The translations under genes and the position numbers were made by a program. DNA of 64,000 nt from Hydrogenedens sp964549105 (GTDB lineage Bacteria > Hydrogenedentota > Hydrogenedentia > Hydrogenedentales > Hydrogenedentaceae), in the NCBI GenBank assembly GCA_964549105.1, contig CAZJTZ010000001.1, positions 248,001 through 312,000 of the forward strand, in the 5' to 3' direction. Below the pieces are notes generated by a model, which saw only the letters and a program-made list of their open reading frames with translations, had not been told where the DNA came from and made no database searches. Every line of letters starts with the position of its first letter. The stretch's first letter is position 1. Of the stretch, positions 1-9,400 are shown in pieces.

Positions 1-2
1 TG

Positions 3-1193
3 TCCAATGCAAATCACACTACCCTTGCAAGGCAATACCGCCAGTGGGTAAAGGAACATGGGCACTTTGTATCATTAAAAGAAAAAGTTGCCAGGTGCCC
101 ATCATTGGAACAGATAATCGGTGTACCAGTAATTCATACTGGGGCTCTATATCACTTTGAGGAAACATCAAATTACTACAATAAAGATATTGTTGAAAAT
201 AACCATCAAATTGTTCCTTTTAGTAAAACTTCTGAGCAACTTAAAGGGCTTAAAAACAAAGGTGTGGATAAGGCTTATGTCCATTTAGACGGCTGGGGTT
301 ATCTGGGATATGACAGTGGACATCCCGACGCTATTCCTCCTGGGTATGAAGTAGGCGGAGTAGAAGGTTTGAAAGAATTGACAAAAACTTGTAAAGAATC
401 GGGCTATATCCTTGCACTCCACGACCAATATAGAGATTTCTATTTGAACGCTATATCATTTAATCCTAAATTAGCCACATCAAATCAGTCTGGACAGAGG
501 GAAAACCATAGTGTCTGGTGTGGCGGACCGGAGATGATACTCAGTCCACGATTTATATTGCCGTATGTTCAAAGGAATCATAATTGGCTCACAAACCACG
601 GCGTTGAGATTCAGGGAGTTTATATTGATGTTCTCTCTATTGTTCCATTAGAAGAAAGTTTTGAACCATTTTGTCCTGTTAGCCGTGCTGAATGTGCAAA
701 CTATCGTATAGAGGCTTTCCAGTTCTTGAAATCGAAGGGATACATCATGAGTTCAGAAGAGCCAACCGATTATCTCGCCTCGGTTATAGACCTTGTTCAT
801 CATGGACCCTACTGGATACACCCATCTCTGGATGGTGGAGAAAAGGTAGGGATACCTATTCCATTATTCAATTTGGTTTATCACGATTCGCTAATTATGC
901 CATGGAGCATGACAGAAGACGGTGGCTGGGGAATCCCGAAAGGTGACGCAGGATATTTATACTGTATTTTGAATGCAGGCATGCCTTACCTGAGCATTCA
1001 AGCAGATGAGCAAGAAATCAACAGGGTAAAAGAAATCTGTGCCCTTGCAAAACATTGCCAATTTTTGGAATTGACAAATCATGAATTCCTGGACGAGAAC
1101 TATCGCAAACAAAAAACTACCTTTTCCGATGGAACGACTATAACAATAGACCTCGACCAGAAAACCTACGAAATTAATTATCCTCAACAGTAG
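3..1193 (+). CDS. Putative TIM-barrel glycosidase-like protein, 5' end outside window
   Basis: The frame is open from the window edge, so the N terminus is missing. The TTG at 105 could serve as a start, but the sequence upstream of it reads as normal protein, so I treat the gene as truncated. About 396 residues are visible. Several strand-like blocks (HLDGWGYLGYD, GVYIDVL) followed by a CPVSRAECANYR segment resemble the barrel of DUF5696 and GH101-like hydrolases; this is a family impression, and no catalytic residue can be assigned. No signal peptide can be judged. It converges with the radical SAM gene, with a long hairpin between them. Substrate unknown; a carbohydrate is the likeliest guess given the neighbouring glycosidase-like genes. 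Confidence 0.6.
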   Translation, partial: SNANHTTLARQYRQWVKEHGHFVSLKEKVARCPSLEQIIGVPVIHTGALYHFEETSNYYNKDIVENNHQIVPFSKTSEQLKGLKNKGVDKAYVHLDGWGYLGYDSGHPDAIPPGYEVGGVEGLKELTKTCKESGYILALHDQYRDFYLNAISFNPKLATSNQSGQRENHSVWCGGPEMILSPRFILPYVQRNHNWLTNHGVEIQGVYIDVLSIVPLEESFEPFCPVSRAECANYRIEAFQFLKSKGYIMSSEEPTDYLASVIDLVHHGPYWIHPSLDGGEKVGIPIPLFNLVYHDSLIMPWSMTEDGGWGIPKGDAGYLYCILNAGMPYLSIQADEQEINRVKEICALAKHCQFLELTNHEFLDENYRKQKTTFSDGTTITIDLDQKTYEINYPQQ

Positions 1194-1198
1194 TCACT

Positions 1199-1260
1199 AA
1201 ACCCTCTGATTTTTTTGATATAAGATTTATCTAAAGTTTCTATATCAAAAATTTGGGTTT
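1199..1260. terminator. Bidirectional hairpin between convergent genes
   Basis: A long imperfect stem joins AAACCC (1199-1204) plus TTTTTTGATATA (1211-1222) with TATATCAAAAA (1241-1251) plus GGGTTT (1255-1260), leaving an 18-nt loop. It fills the whole gap between two convergent genes, so it most likely ends transcription from both sides. The stem is A+T-rich apart from the CCC/GGG clamp. Confidence 0.5.
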
Positions 1261-2207
1261 TATTGGGACAAGGACTGGAAAACCTGTTTGAATGAATTTT
1301 TTAATTGTTTCCACCAGGAAGGGGTTTTGCGGAATGTTTCGACGGCTTCGGAACAGTTTCTACATATTTCTGGCAAATGACAGCAGTCTTCCATATTCAG
1401 TCCTTCGCGAATCATTTGTATACGCGGTGTATTCCATATTTCTGTTACAGACTTTTTGTTCAGGTCGCCCAGAATAGTAGTTCTCAGCCAATCCACACAG
1501 CAAAGCACTACCTCCCCATTAAAAAGGATACACATGTCACGAGTGGGGCGGATACATCCCCTTCTCTGTTGCATTTGCGGGGTATTTGATATACTTAATA
1601 CATTGGCAATATTTCCACCTCGATTCTCAAGGGAAGATAGAACAAGGCGAATTTTGTGTTTTCCCCAAAACTTTTTCATACCACCAATTTCTGCTTCATT
1701 TTTTGATGTGACAATAGCAGAAACCCTAAAATCCATTGCAGAATGATACCTTTTCAATAGGTTAGAAAAGTTAATGATATTTTCGACAACAGGCGTAGCA
1801 GGATAACCCATAAGTTCTTTATTTGTGTTGTCATTCAAAGATTGTAAACTAATTTTTAACCTTTTCAAACCACTTTTAATAAGCCTCTCCCCCATTTCGT
1901 TTGTAAGTTTTGTCCCATTACTAACTACTAATGTGGTAACACCTGGCATTTTTTCGTAGATGTATGCGATTAATTCAGGAAGTCTTTCATCTAATAAAGG
2001 CTCATTCTGGAGGTATGGCATAATTCTATGTGGCTTTAATGGAACTAACTGGTCAATGATTGAACGAAACAACTCCTCTGACATTTTCCCTGTGGGTAAA
2101 TGTGCATGGATAAATTGTTCATTAGGGCAAAAAACACAACGACCATTACAGCCTGTCTGCGTTTGTATCTGTATTCTTTGCGGAGCAATCATATTTCCAC
2201 TGCTCAT
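1260..2207 (-). CDS. Radical SAM protein with SPASM domain
   Basis: This 315-residue protein should be a cytosolic [4Fe-4S] radical SAM enzyme. Near the N terminus it has C-x3-C-x2-C (CNGRCVFC), the cluster-binding motif, followed by the PYLQNEPLLDERLPEL strand typical of the family. The C-terminal third has a Cys-rich SPASM-type region (LCCVDW, the GDL...VTEIWN block, then CC, C and C within 15 residues), which normally holds auxiliary clusters in peptide-modifying or anaerobic-sulfatase-maturing enzymes. No precursor peptide gene or sulfatase lies beside it, so the substrate is unknown. It is transcribed divergently from the glutaminyl cyclotransferase gene. Confidence 0.85.
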   Translation of the reverse strand: MSSGNMIAPQRIQIQTQTGCNGRCVFCPNEQFIHAHLPTGKMSEELFRSIIDQLVPLKPHRIMPYLQNEPLLDERLPELIAYIYEKMPGVTTLVVSNGTKLTNEMGERLIKSGLKRLKISLQSLNDNTNKELMGYPATPVVENIINFSNLLKRYHSAMDFRVSAIVTSKNEAEIGGMKKFWGKHKIRLVLSSLENRGGNIANVLSISNTPQMQQRRGCIRPTRDMCILFNGEVVLCCVDWLRTTILGDLNKKSVTEIWNTPRIQMIREGLNMEDCCHLPEICRNCSEAVETFRKTPSWWKQLKNSFKQVFQSLSQ

Positions 2208-2251
2208 ATTTTGTGATATACTCTCTTGATATTAATATCTTACTCAAAAAC

Positions 2252-3199
2252 ATGGTTAAAATACGAATAAATATGGTTCAGCGTATTATTTTAATTTCTC
2301 TATTTATCTTATCTCTATCCTGCTGTGAAAACGATAAGCCAACTGAAGGAGAAAATCAAAATCCACAAGTAATGGAAGGGGAACAAGATGTTAATACAGA
2401 GGGTTCCTTTCCAATTTCTCCTGATGGGGAGAATCAAAGTGTTGGCAATAAGTTTTGGCCTGATAAAATTCCTTTTGACCTTTCTTATCGTATTGTCTCA
2501 AAGTATCCACATGACGCTACTGCTTTTACTCAGGGTTTGGTCTGGGTGGATGGTTTACTTTATGAAAGCACTGGATTATGGGAACAATCTTCAGTTCGTA
2601 TTGTAGAATTAGAAACGGGAATTCCTGTTACTATGCATGCCTTGCCTCAACAGTTCAATGGTCAAGAATTTGACAGACTTTTTGGTGAAGGTCTGGCTAT
2701 TGTTGGTGATTTGGTATATCAATTGACATGGAAAAATGGTGTCTGCTTTGTCTACTCACGCAATAACCTCGAATTGCAAAATATTTTCAACTACACAGGT
2801 GAAGGTTGGGGATTAACCTTTGATGGGGAAAACTTAATTATGTCCGACGGCACAGATAATATTTATTTTCGTAGCCCAGAAACTTTCAAGGTCGTCCGAA
2901 CCATTCAGGTCAAGCAACAAGGGACACCTATATCCAACTTGAACGAACTTGAATATATAGAGGGATATATTTGTGCAAATGTATGGTATAAGAATTTTAT
3001 TGCAGTTATTAACCCAACAACAGGAGAGGTAGTAGGAAGAATAGAACTTGATGGCTTGAAGGAACAACTAGTAAACGCAGAGCAAGCAGATGTATTAAAT
3101 GGCATAGCATATAATCCCGAAACCAAACACCTATTAATAACAGGCAAACTCTGGGATACCCTTTTCGAAATTGAACTTGCCCCCAAAGTGACAAAGTAA
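2252..3199 (+). CDS. Glutaminyl-peptide cyclotransferase, lipoprotein
   Basis: This protein belongs to the plant/bacterial-type glutamine cyclotransferase family, a five-bladed beta-propeller that converts N-terminal Gln to pyroglutamate. The FTQGLVW segment, the LYESTGLW strand and the LNELEYIEGYICANVWY block match the family signatures. The N terminus carries a hydrophobic stretch ending in LSLSC, a lipobox, so it is probably a membrane-anchored periplasmic lipoprotein. The start is uncertain: ATG at 2252 gives a 315-residue protein with a basic n-region, ATG at 2273 also works, and a GTG at 2213 would make an unusually long leader. No clear ribosome binding site decides it. A low-complexity E/N/P-rich linker follows the cysteine. 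Confidence 0.85.
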   Translation: MVKIRINMVQRIILISLFILSLSCCENDKPTEGENQNPQVMEGEQDVNTEGSFPISPDGENQSVGNKFWPDKIPFDLSYRIVSKYPHDATAFTQGLVWVDGLLYESTGLWEQSSVRIVELETGIPVTMHALPQQFNGQEFDRLFGEGLAIVGDLVYQLTWKNGVCFVYSRNNLELQNIFNYTGEGWGLTFDGENLIMSDGTDNIYFRSPETFKVVRTIQVKQQGTPISNLNELEYIEGYICANVWYKNFIAVINPTTGEVVGRIELDGLKEQLVNAEQADVLNGIAYNPETKHLLITGKLWDTLFEIELAPKVTK

Positions 3200-3206
3200 A
3201 ATCCTT

Positions 3207-3938
3207 TTAATCTTTATAGCCCATAATTAGCACGCTTTCCCATGGGACAGGTTTTCCAGATGGGGTATTAGTGGTTTCTGCTTCCATTTTTTTGATACCT
3301 TCGTTAAATTCATCGTCAGGAATAAGTTGAAGTGTGGATATGAATTTTGACTTTACTTTCTGGATATATTCTTCGGATAGCCAATCCCTCACAACTGCAT
3401 AGTATTCCCGTTTAATATTGCTAAAACCCGTATGTAAAAGCATTTTTTCTATTTGTTCCTCTGTCGGAAAACGGGACAAATCTACTTTTGAGAAACTCGG
3501 AAAGAATTGGTTTAAGGGATGGTTCACTATAGAGTGATGTGGTGCAGAAACGAAGAGAACCCAGCCTTTGTCTAATACCCTTCTACATTCAGATAGCACC
3601 TGAGGAATGTTTTTAAACAGGTGTAGAGCGTAAATACCTATAATACTATCAAAAGAGTTGTTCTGACATGGAATATTGTCGGCACTTGCACAAATCCAGT
3701 CCACAGGCAAGTTTTTCTCTTTGGCTTTGCAAAGCATCTTTTCTGAAATATCTAAGCCGACAAAATTTCCCTTTTGATAGCGACATAATTCCCGAAAAAG
3801 GTTTCCAGTGCCACACCCTAAATCAAGAATTGTCTGGCTTTGTGATTGTTTTATAACGGATAAAATACTGAAAAGGTATGGAGCACTCCCCTTACGAACC
3901 TCATCATAATTCTCTGCAAATTTATCAAACAAGTTCAT
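3207..3938 (-). CDS. Class I SAM-dependent methyltransferase
   Basis: The 243-residue protein has the Rossmann-type motif I (ILDLGCGTGNLFREL, near residues 38-52), the acidic motif II loop (FVGLDISEKML) and the post-motif segment IIGIYALHLF. These define a Methyltransf_11/BioC-like fold that uses S-adenosylmethionine. The acceptor cannot be told from sequence. It resembles BioC in size and in a conserved PSFSKVDLSRFPTEEQIE stretch, but no bio genes are nearby. It lies just downstream of glycyl-tRNA synthetase on the same strand, 17 bases from its stop, so the two may be co-transcribed. It converges with the cyclotransferase gene with only 7 bases between. Confidence 0.8.
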   Translation of the reverse strand: MNLFDKFAENYDEVRKGSAPYLFSILSVIKQSQSQTILDLGCGTGNLFRELCRYQKGNFVGLDISEKMLCKAKEKNLPVDWICASADNIPCQNNSFDSIIGIYALHLFKNIPQVLSECRRVLDKGWVLFVSAPHHSIVNHPLNQFFPSFSKVDLSRFPTEEQIEKMLLHTGFSNIKREYYAVVRDWLSEEYIQKVKSKFISTLQLIPDDEFNEGIKKMEAETTNTPSGKPVPWESVLIMGYKD

Positions 3939-3955
3939 ATAAAAGCATGCAAGTA

Positions 3956-5251
3956 TCAGGAGCGTTCGTGAGTAATCTTCTTTTCTATGAAACTGGCGAC
4001 TTCGTCCATAGACAGACGGGTTTGTGTCATGCTGTCCCGTTCACGGATGGTGACAGTTCCATCTTCTTTGGTCTGGAAATCAACTGTAATGCAGAAAGGT
4101 GTTCCTATTTCGTCCATTCTTCTATATCTGCGTCCAATAGCACCAGAATCGTCGTAAGCAGTGATAAACCTTTTCCGTAATTTCTTTTCCAATTCTGTGG
4201 CTATCTCCGATAATCCATGCTTTTTGACCAATGGGAATACGCCTGCTTTAATTGGTGCTAATCGTGGATGTAGACGAAGGACAATTCGCAACTCACCTTC
4301 TACTGTTTCCTCGTCATAAGCATCGCAGAGGACTGCCAATACTGTGCGGTCTACACCTGCGGAAGGTTCAATCACTGTCGGGATATATCTTTCATTTTTT
4401 TCTGGGTCAAAGTAAGATAAGTCTTTACCTGAATATTTTGAGTGCTGTGTTAAATCATATTTTCCACGATTGGCTAATCCTTGAAGTTCTCCCCAGCCGA
4501 AAGGAAAGTCATATTCAATATCTACGGTTCTTTTGGAATAATGAGCCAATGATTCCTTTGGATGTTCAAACCAGCGAAGTTTGTTTTCACGAATACCTAT
4601 ATCTAAATACCATTGCCAAATCCATCCTTGCCAGCGTTCAAACCATTGTTTCTCTTCTTCTTCTCGGCAAAAGAATTCAATTTCCATTTGTTCAAATTCT
4701 CTGCTACGGAAGGTAAAGTTGCGAGGATTTACCTCATTCCTAAAACTTTTTCCTATCTGTGCGATACCGAACGGAACTTTTACCCTACTTGTGCTATATA
4801 TTTGCTTAAAATCCACAAATATAGATTGACATGTTTCTGGACGGAGATAGGTATCCACGGCGGTATCATCGCTAACCCCTATTCGTGTTTTTAACATGCT
4901 ATTGAATGCACGCGGTTCGGTAAGTTCACCATTACATTCCGGGCAGCGGCTACCTTCAATCTGGTCGGCACGAAAACGCTTCTTACACACCTTACAATCT
5001 ACAAGCATATCGTGGAATTCCTCAACATGTCCACTGGCAACCCATGTTTCGGGGTGCATAATAATACTTGCGTCCAAGCCGAGCATGTCTTCCCTTGTCT
5101 GGACAAAAACATACCACCAGTCATCTTTGAGGTTCTTCTTCAACTCTATTCCAAGAGGACCGTAATCCCAAAAGCCATTAATCCCGCCATAAATTTCACT
5201 GGACTGAAAAATTAAGCCTCTTCTTTTACATAAATTTACAATTTTTTCCAA
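3956..5251 (-). CDS. glyQS: Glycyl-tRNA synthetase, alpha2 class II type
   Basis: Charges tRNA-Gly in the cytosol. The protein is the homodimeric form rather than the glyQ/glyS tetramer: the N terminus has FWDYGPLGIELKKN (motif 1 region), a zinc-finger-like insert with two CxxC pairs (CKVC and CPEC), motif 2 with SFRNEV, and a C-terminal anticodon-binding domain. At 431 residues it is slightly shorter than typical members of about 460. The start is a TTG at 5251, supported by an AAAGG ribosome binding site about 8 bases upstream (5261-5267 region); no ATG in frame fits. No T-box leader is recognisable upstream. Confidence 0.95.
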   Translation of the reverse strand: MEKIVNLCKRRGLIFQSSEIYGGINGFWDYGPLGIELKKNLKDDWWYVFVQTREDMLGLDASIIMHPETWVASGHVEEFHDMLVDCKVCKKRFRADQIEGSRCPECNGELTEPRAFNSMLKTRIGVSDDTAVDTYLRPETCQSIFVDFKQIYSTSRVKVPFGIAQIGKSFRNEVNPRNFTFRSREFEQMEIEFFCREEEEKQWFERWQGWIWQWYLDIGIRENKLRWFEHPKESLAHYSKRTVDIEYDFPFGWGELQGLANRGKYDLTQHSKYSGKDLSYFDPEKNERYIPTVIEPSAGVDRTVLAVLCDAYDEETVEGELRIVLRLHPRLAPIKAGVFPLVKKHGLSEIATELEKKLRKRFITAYDDSGAIGRRYRRMDEIGTPFCITVDFQTKEDGTVTIRERDSMTQTRLSMDEVASFIEKKITHERS

Positions 5252-5312
5252 TTCTATGTTCCTTTCTTATCGGAGAGTAAATTAAGAAATTATATGCCAC
5301 ATCTTTAATAAG

Positions 5313-5335
5313 ACATATATTTTAAAATATAATGT
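5313..5335. other. A+T-rich near-palindrome upstream of glyQS
   Basis: A 23-bp near-perfect inverted repeat centred on TTTTAAAA lies in the 106-bp gap between the propeller gene and glyQS, both on the minus strand. It could be an operator, part of a promoter or a weak terminator for the upstream gene. A+T richness makes chance occurrence quite possible. Confidence 0.25.
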
Positions 5336-5357
5336 CCGCAAAATCAAAAGGTGTATT

Positions 5358-6371
5358 TTATTTATCTATTTTATAAAGCCTGATTTCATGCGTTTTGTTG
5401 GGGCAAACCACTTCGGCATACACCCAGATTTGATTTTTCACCCAGAGCCAATGAGAGTAACGGAATGTGGCAAATTTTTCACCCGGGGTATTACTCACTA
5501 AAAGCGGCGCCGTTGGAGTCAGGTCGATAATCTTGTGAAGGTCAAAGGTAAAGCCCAATCCAGTTGCTATATTATACACCGGGTCATACCATTTTATATT
5601 TGAACCCTCATATATAAAGAAGAAACCCATTCCTATTGGCAAAACGGAAGCAGGTCTTACAAAAAAATTATGCCAGCCATTTAATTCCATCATTGGCTCA
5701 TTTCTGTCACCCACAGGATTCCATGTTTCACCATCTTCACTTGTGAAATGGAATATCCATTCGTTTTCTCTGATATAACCTATGGTATAACAGTGATAAA
5801 TATTGTCATGAACAAATACAACAGGGTCTTTGTATCCACGAGGGCAAATATCGCGTTCAAACCTTTTCTCTGGTGGAGAGATGATTTTTTTAGCAGAATT
5901 GGGTTGAAATTGTTCAGGACTATCCGCGTCGGTAAATTTAATAATAGACCATACTCCATTATCATCAGGGGCACATGCGTAGAGTTTAAATTTCTTTGTA
6001 GTTGGGTCGAGTAGAATTGCAGGTCGTTCAAAACCGGGGACAGGAACATTCTCCCTTAAAATTTTTTTAACTGTATTGAAATGAATCCCATCATCACTTT
6101 TTAAGATTCTTATTTCATACCCTCTCAAACCTCGGGGTCCTTCTGCCGTTCTCATTCTACAAGCAAGCCAGAATGTGCCATTACTGTCCTGAACAACAGA
6201 AGGGGCACCTGCCCACCATTCGGGTTCATTCTTATCGGGTCGGAGTATAACATCATAAGTAGAAAACTTACTTGCTATTTGTTTAAACTCATTTGCAATC
6301 TCAGGTAGTTTAATATCATCAACAGAAGCAACTTTTACAAAACAAAAGATACAAAATAGCAATGCATTCAT
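5358..6371 (-). CDS. Exported five-bladed propeller protein, GH43/GH130-like fold
   Basis: The 337-residue product begins with a short hydrophobic stretch (MNALLFCIFCFVKVASV) that may be a weak signal peptide. The body shows repeated strand patterns such as GAPSVVQDSNGTFWLACR, GYEIRILKSDDGIHF, PAILLDPTTKKFKLYACA, FRYGYKDPVVF-like DPVVFVHDNIYHCYTIGY and HFTSEDGETWNPV. These are typical of GH43/GH32/GH130-type five-bladed beta-propellers. Several acidic residues sit at blade starts but I cannot assign a catalytic set, so the glycosidase role is inferred. It stands next to the GH2-like gene, transcribed divergently from it. Confidence 0.6.
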   Translation of the reverse strand: MNALLFCIFCFVKVASVDDIKLPEIANEFKQIASKFSTYDVILRPDKNEPEWWAGAPSVVQDSNGTFWLACRMRTAEGPRGLRGYEIRILKSDDGIHFNTVKKILRENVPVPGFERPAILLDPTTKKFKLYACAPDDNGVWSIIKFTDADSPEQFQPNSAKKIISPPEKRFERDICPRGYKDPVVFVHDNIYHCYTIGYIRENEWIFHFTSEDGETWNPVGDRNEPMMELNGWHNFFVRPASVLPIGMGFFFIYEGSNIKWYDPVYNIATGLGFTFDLHKIIDLTPTAPLLVSNTPGEKFATFRYSHWLWVKNQIWVYAEVVCPNKTHEIRLYKIDK

Positions 6372-6433
6372 CTTTCAAAATATCCTTTCCAATGATTTAG
6401 TTCCTAATTTTTAGTTTAAAACAATAGTATAAT

Positions 6434-6463
6434 TTGACCTTGATACTAAAATAAAAGTAAAAT
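6434..6463 (+). promoter_or_regulatory. Candidate sigma-70 promoter for the GH2-like gene
   Basis: TTGACC at 6434-6439 and TAAAAT at 6458-6463 are separated by 18 bases, with a ribosome binding site AAGGAAG at 6488-6494 ahead of the ATG at 6499. The spacing and -35 box are good; the -10 box is one base from consensus at an A/T position in an A+T-rich region. Confidence 0.4.
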
Positions 6464-6498
6464 GTTTATTTCAAGTTTGAGGGAAATAAGGAAGTTTC

Positions 6499-9400
6499 AT
6501 GTTCCCTAATCGACAAAAATTGAATATAGATAGTGAATGGATTTTAGTTCCAGACCCTGAACAGATGGGCGAAGAAAACAATTGGTTTCAAAATCCGCCG
6601 ATAGGAAAAGGAGTAGAGGTTCATATTCCTTTGAGGGAACCTCTTGACGATTCAATTGCAAGTTCAGCCCTATGGTTCGTTAAAGAATTTGAAGTTCAGG
6701 ATTCATGGGACAATTCACAAATTTTTCTCATCCTTCAAAATATAAATTTTAAAGCCACTATCTGGTTAAACGGAAATTTTGTAGGTAAACATGAAGGTGC
6801 ATTTACCTCTTTTCAATTCCATATCACGAAGCATGTAAAACCGGGAGTCAATCTTCTTACAATTCAAGTATTACCCTTTTCAGCAGTTGAAAAGGTAAAT
6901 CCTGCCTATATATATGATTTATCGTGGATTTCCTATCCGGGGATTTGGGGTAGCGTTTACATCGAGATAGTTCCTAAATCGCATATTCAGGAAGTTTATG
7001 TTAAACCCGATATTCGTGGAAAAAGAATTGTTGCAAATGTCCATGTAAATAGCAAAGGAGGAATTGTTAAAGCAACAATTCCTGAATTAAATGTAGCGTT
7101 GGAAAGCGACCGTCCTAAATTAGTAATAGAATTGAATGATTTTGAGACATGGACTATGGACTCGCCCAAATTATATGATTTACACATTGAATATCTCTCG
7201 GAGGAACAATCAGACTATACAAAAATTCGCCTTGGCATGAGAGACTTTAGTGTCCGTGAAAATCGTTTTATATTTAACTTTAAACCTTTTGTTACGAAAG
7301 CACTATATTTCAATTGGCATATACAAGATTTAAATTTACCGATTTTCTCTGAAGACAATTTAAGAGGACTTTTTTCTAAGGTCCGAGAAGCAAATTTTAA
7401 TTTAATATTAACTTATGGGAAACCTGTGCCAGAAAAAATGCTCCAGATTTGTGACGAACTGGGACTGATGATAGCGGAAACACCTTCATTCCGATATGAC
7501 ACGGGTTCAAAAAGGTATAAATACCTTGTTGAGCAAGAAATAAGTGAATTTGTAAAAAGTCACATAAACAATCCTTCTCTGACATGGCTACAATTTGAAT
7601 ACCTACCTGATGAGTTAGATATTACAGACTTTGTGCGTGAGATTCGTAAAATTGACCGTAGCCGGCTTATTACAGTGCACCCTGCATCATTATCTAAACA
7701 TCCTTCTCATTATTGCATTCCTTACAACATTGATTTACTTTCTACACAATACCTCTGGATAAAGCCGCAAATACCTATTAACGAGACTACACAGTCCTTT
7801 TTAGAACATGTTGGCGATGAAACATTACTTAACTTTGCTGTTCAATCCGATTTTAAGGATACTCAAATAGGCAACGGAGAGTTGAAGATAAAAGACAAAG
7901 AGAAAAAATATAGACAGCATTTAGCAAAGATAGAAGAAGGCTTCATGGAACGAGATTTGAACCTATCGCTAAATTCTGTGGAGAATTTATTAGGACAAAT
8001 TAAAAATCTTTGTATCTCCAATCTACAATCTCATGTGGATTCTCTTCGGCAAAATCCAAACATTGCTGGTTATTGTTTACATTCTGTTTTTAGGGAAAGG
8101 ACTCTTCAAATTGACGACCTTTTACTATCATTAAATAATTCTGAAGATGTTCTTAAACAAATAAAACAGATGAATAATGATTTTCGGATAACTGTATCGT
8201 TAGAAAAGACAAATATTACTCAGAGCGAAGAAGCCATGATTGTTGTGTCGTTGGTTTCGCATGAGAAAGAAAACATAAGCGAGAAAGTAGACGATTCGGA
8301 AATAAAGGCTTCATTTTCTATCCACATTTCCAGCCCGACACACCAGGTATTATGGAAAAAGAAAAAAGAGATTAAAATTAAGAAAGATACAAGCGAACTG
8401 TGGAAAGGTGATATTTCCGGGTCAAGTACTATCGGAGAACATACCTTAATAGCACGGTTATTATTAAACAATCGCATTGTTTCAGAAACTGCAGAGAATT
8501 TTTATGTCGTTACTCCTCCTGAACAAATAAATATTCCTGTAGAAATTATAGAACTTCAGAATAAATTTACACAGATATGTTCACCCTGGATAGGAAAACC
8601 GGTTTCTTTTCCACCCATTTATATTATTCCTCCTATATATAATTCCGTACTCGCCTTGCCAGAAAGCGAATTTATATCCATGTTAGAACAAGTTCGTCAT
8701 GGCGCCGTTGGAATTATCTTTTCGCCACCTAACGATTGGAGCAAATTAAAAGAAATTCTCCCTAATTGTCCACAATTTACGACTATAGATTTAAACTCTC
8801 CTGTTGAGATGAATCATTTTCATTATGCTAAGCCTCATCCAATTTTTTTAAATCTACCCAATCGCTGTTTAATGAAACAACCTTATAAAAACATTATCCC
8901 GTCAAAGGTATTTCTCCAAAAAGGTGATGAAGATATTTGCGGTTGTTTAGTTATCCCACAGTCAGAAGATATGCCGCCTTTCTGGGGAACAGATATACTG
9001 GTTCACCGTTACGGCATTGGTAAACTTGTCTTTACACATTTAAGAATTTTAGAAAATATACCTGAGGATTCTATTGCTGTTCACTTATTTACAAACATGA
9101 TAACTTACTTTGCTCGAAGAGCAGAACCATCTAAAATGACTTTACCCATATCCCAGGAAACGGTTGAATGGATAAGGAAACAAAGGAATAAGGAATCTCG
9201 CAAGTGGATGGTTATCGGCGAATTTTCAATAGTTGACAAAGAAAATGAAGAAGAGTATTATCCCAACGAAAAATCTATTGATTTAACCAGTATCTATCCA
9301 GGGAAATACGGTAAAGCATCATGGAAAATTTGGTACACCACCACTGAAAACAATCATCTACTTGATTTCCACGAAGCATTGTCCATTCCATTACATCCTC

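Noticed and set aside
105..1193. TTG at 105 as the true start of the first gene
   Set aside because: The frame continues upstream to the window edge with protein-like sequence, so the gene is more likely truncated by the window.
4252..4716. Forward open frame of 154 codons across glyQS
   Set aside because: Antisense shadow of a conserved aminoacyl-tRNA synthetase.
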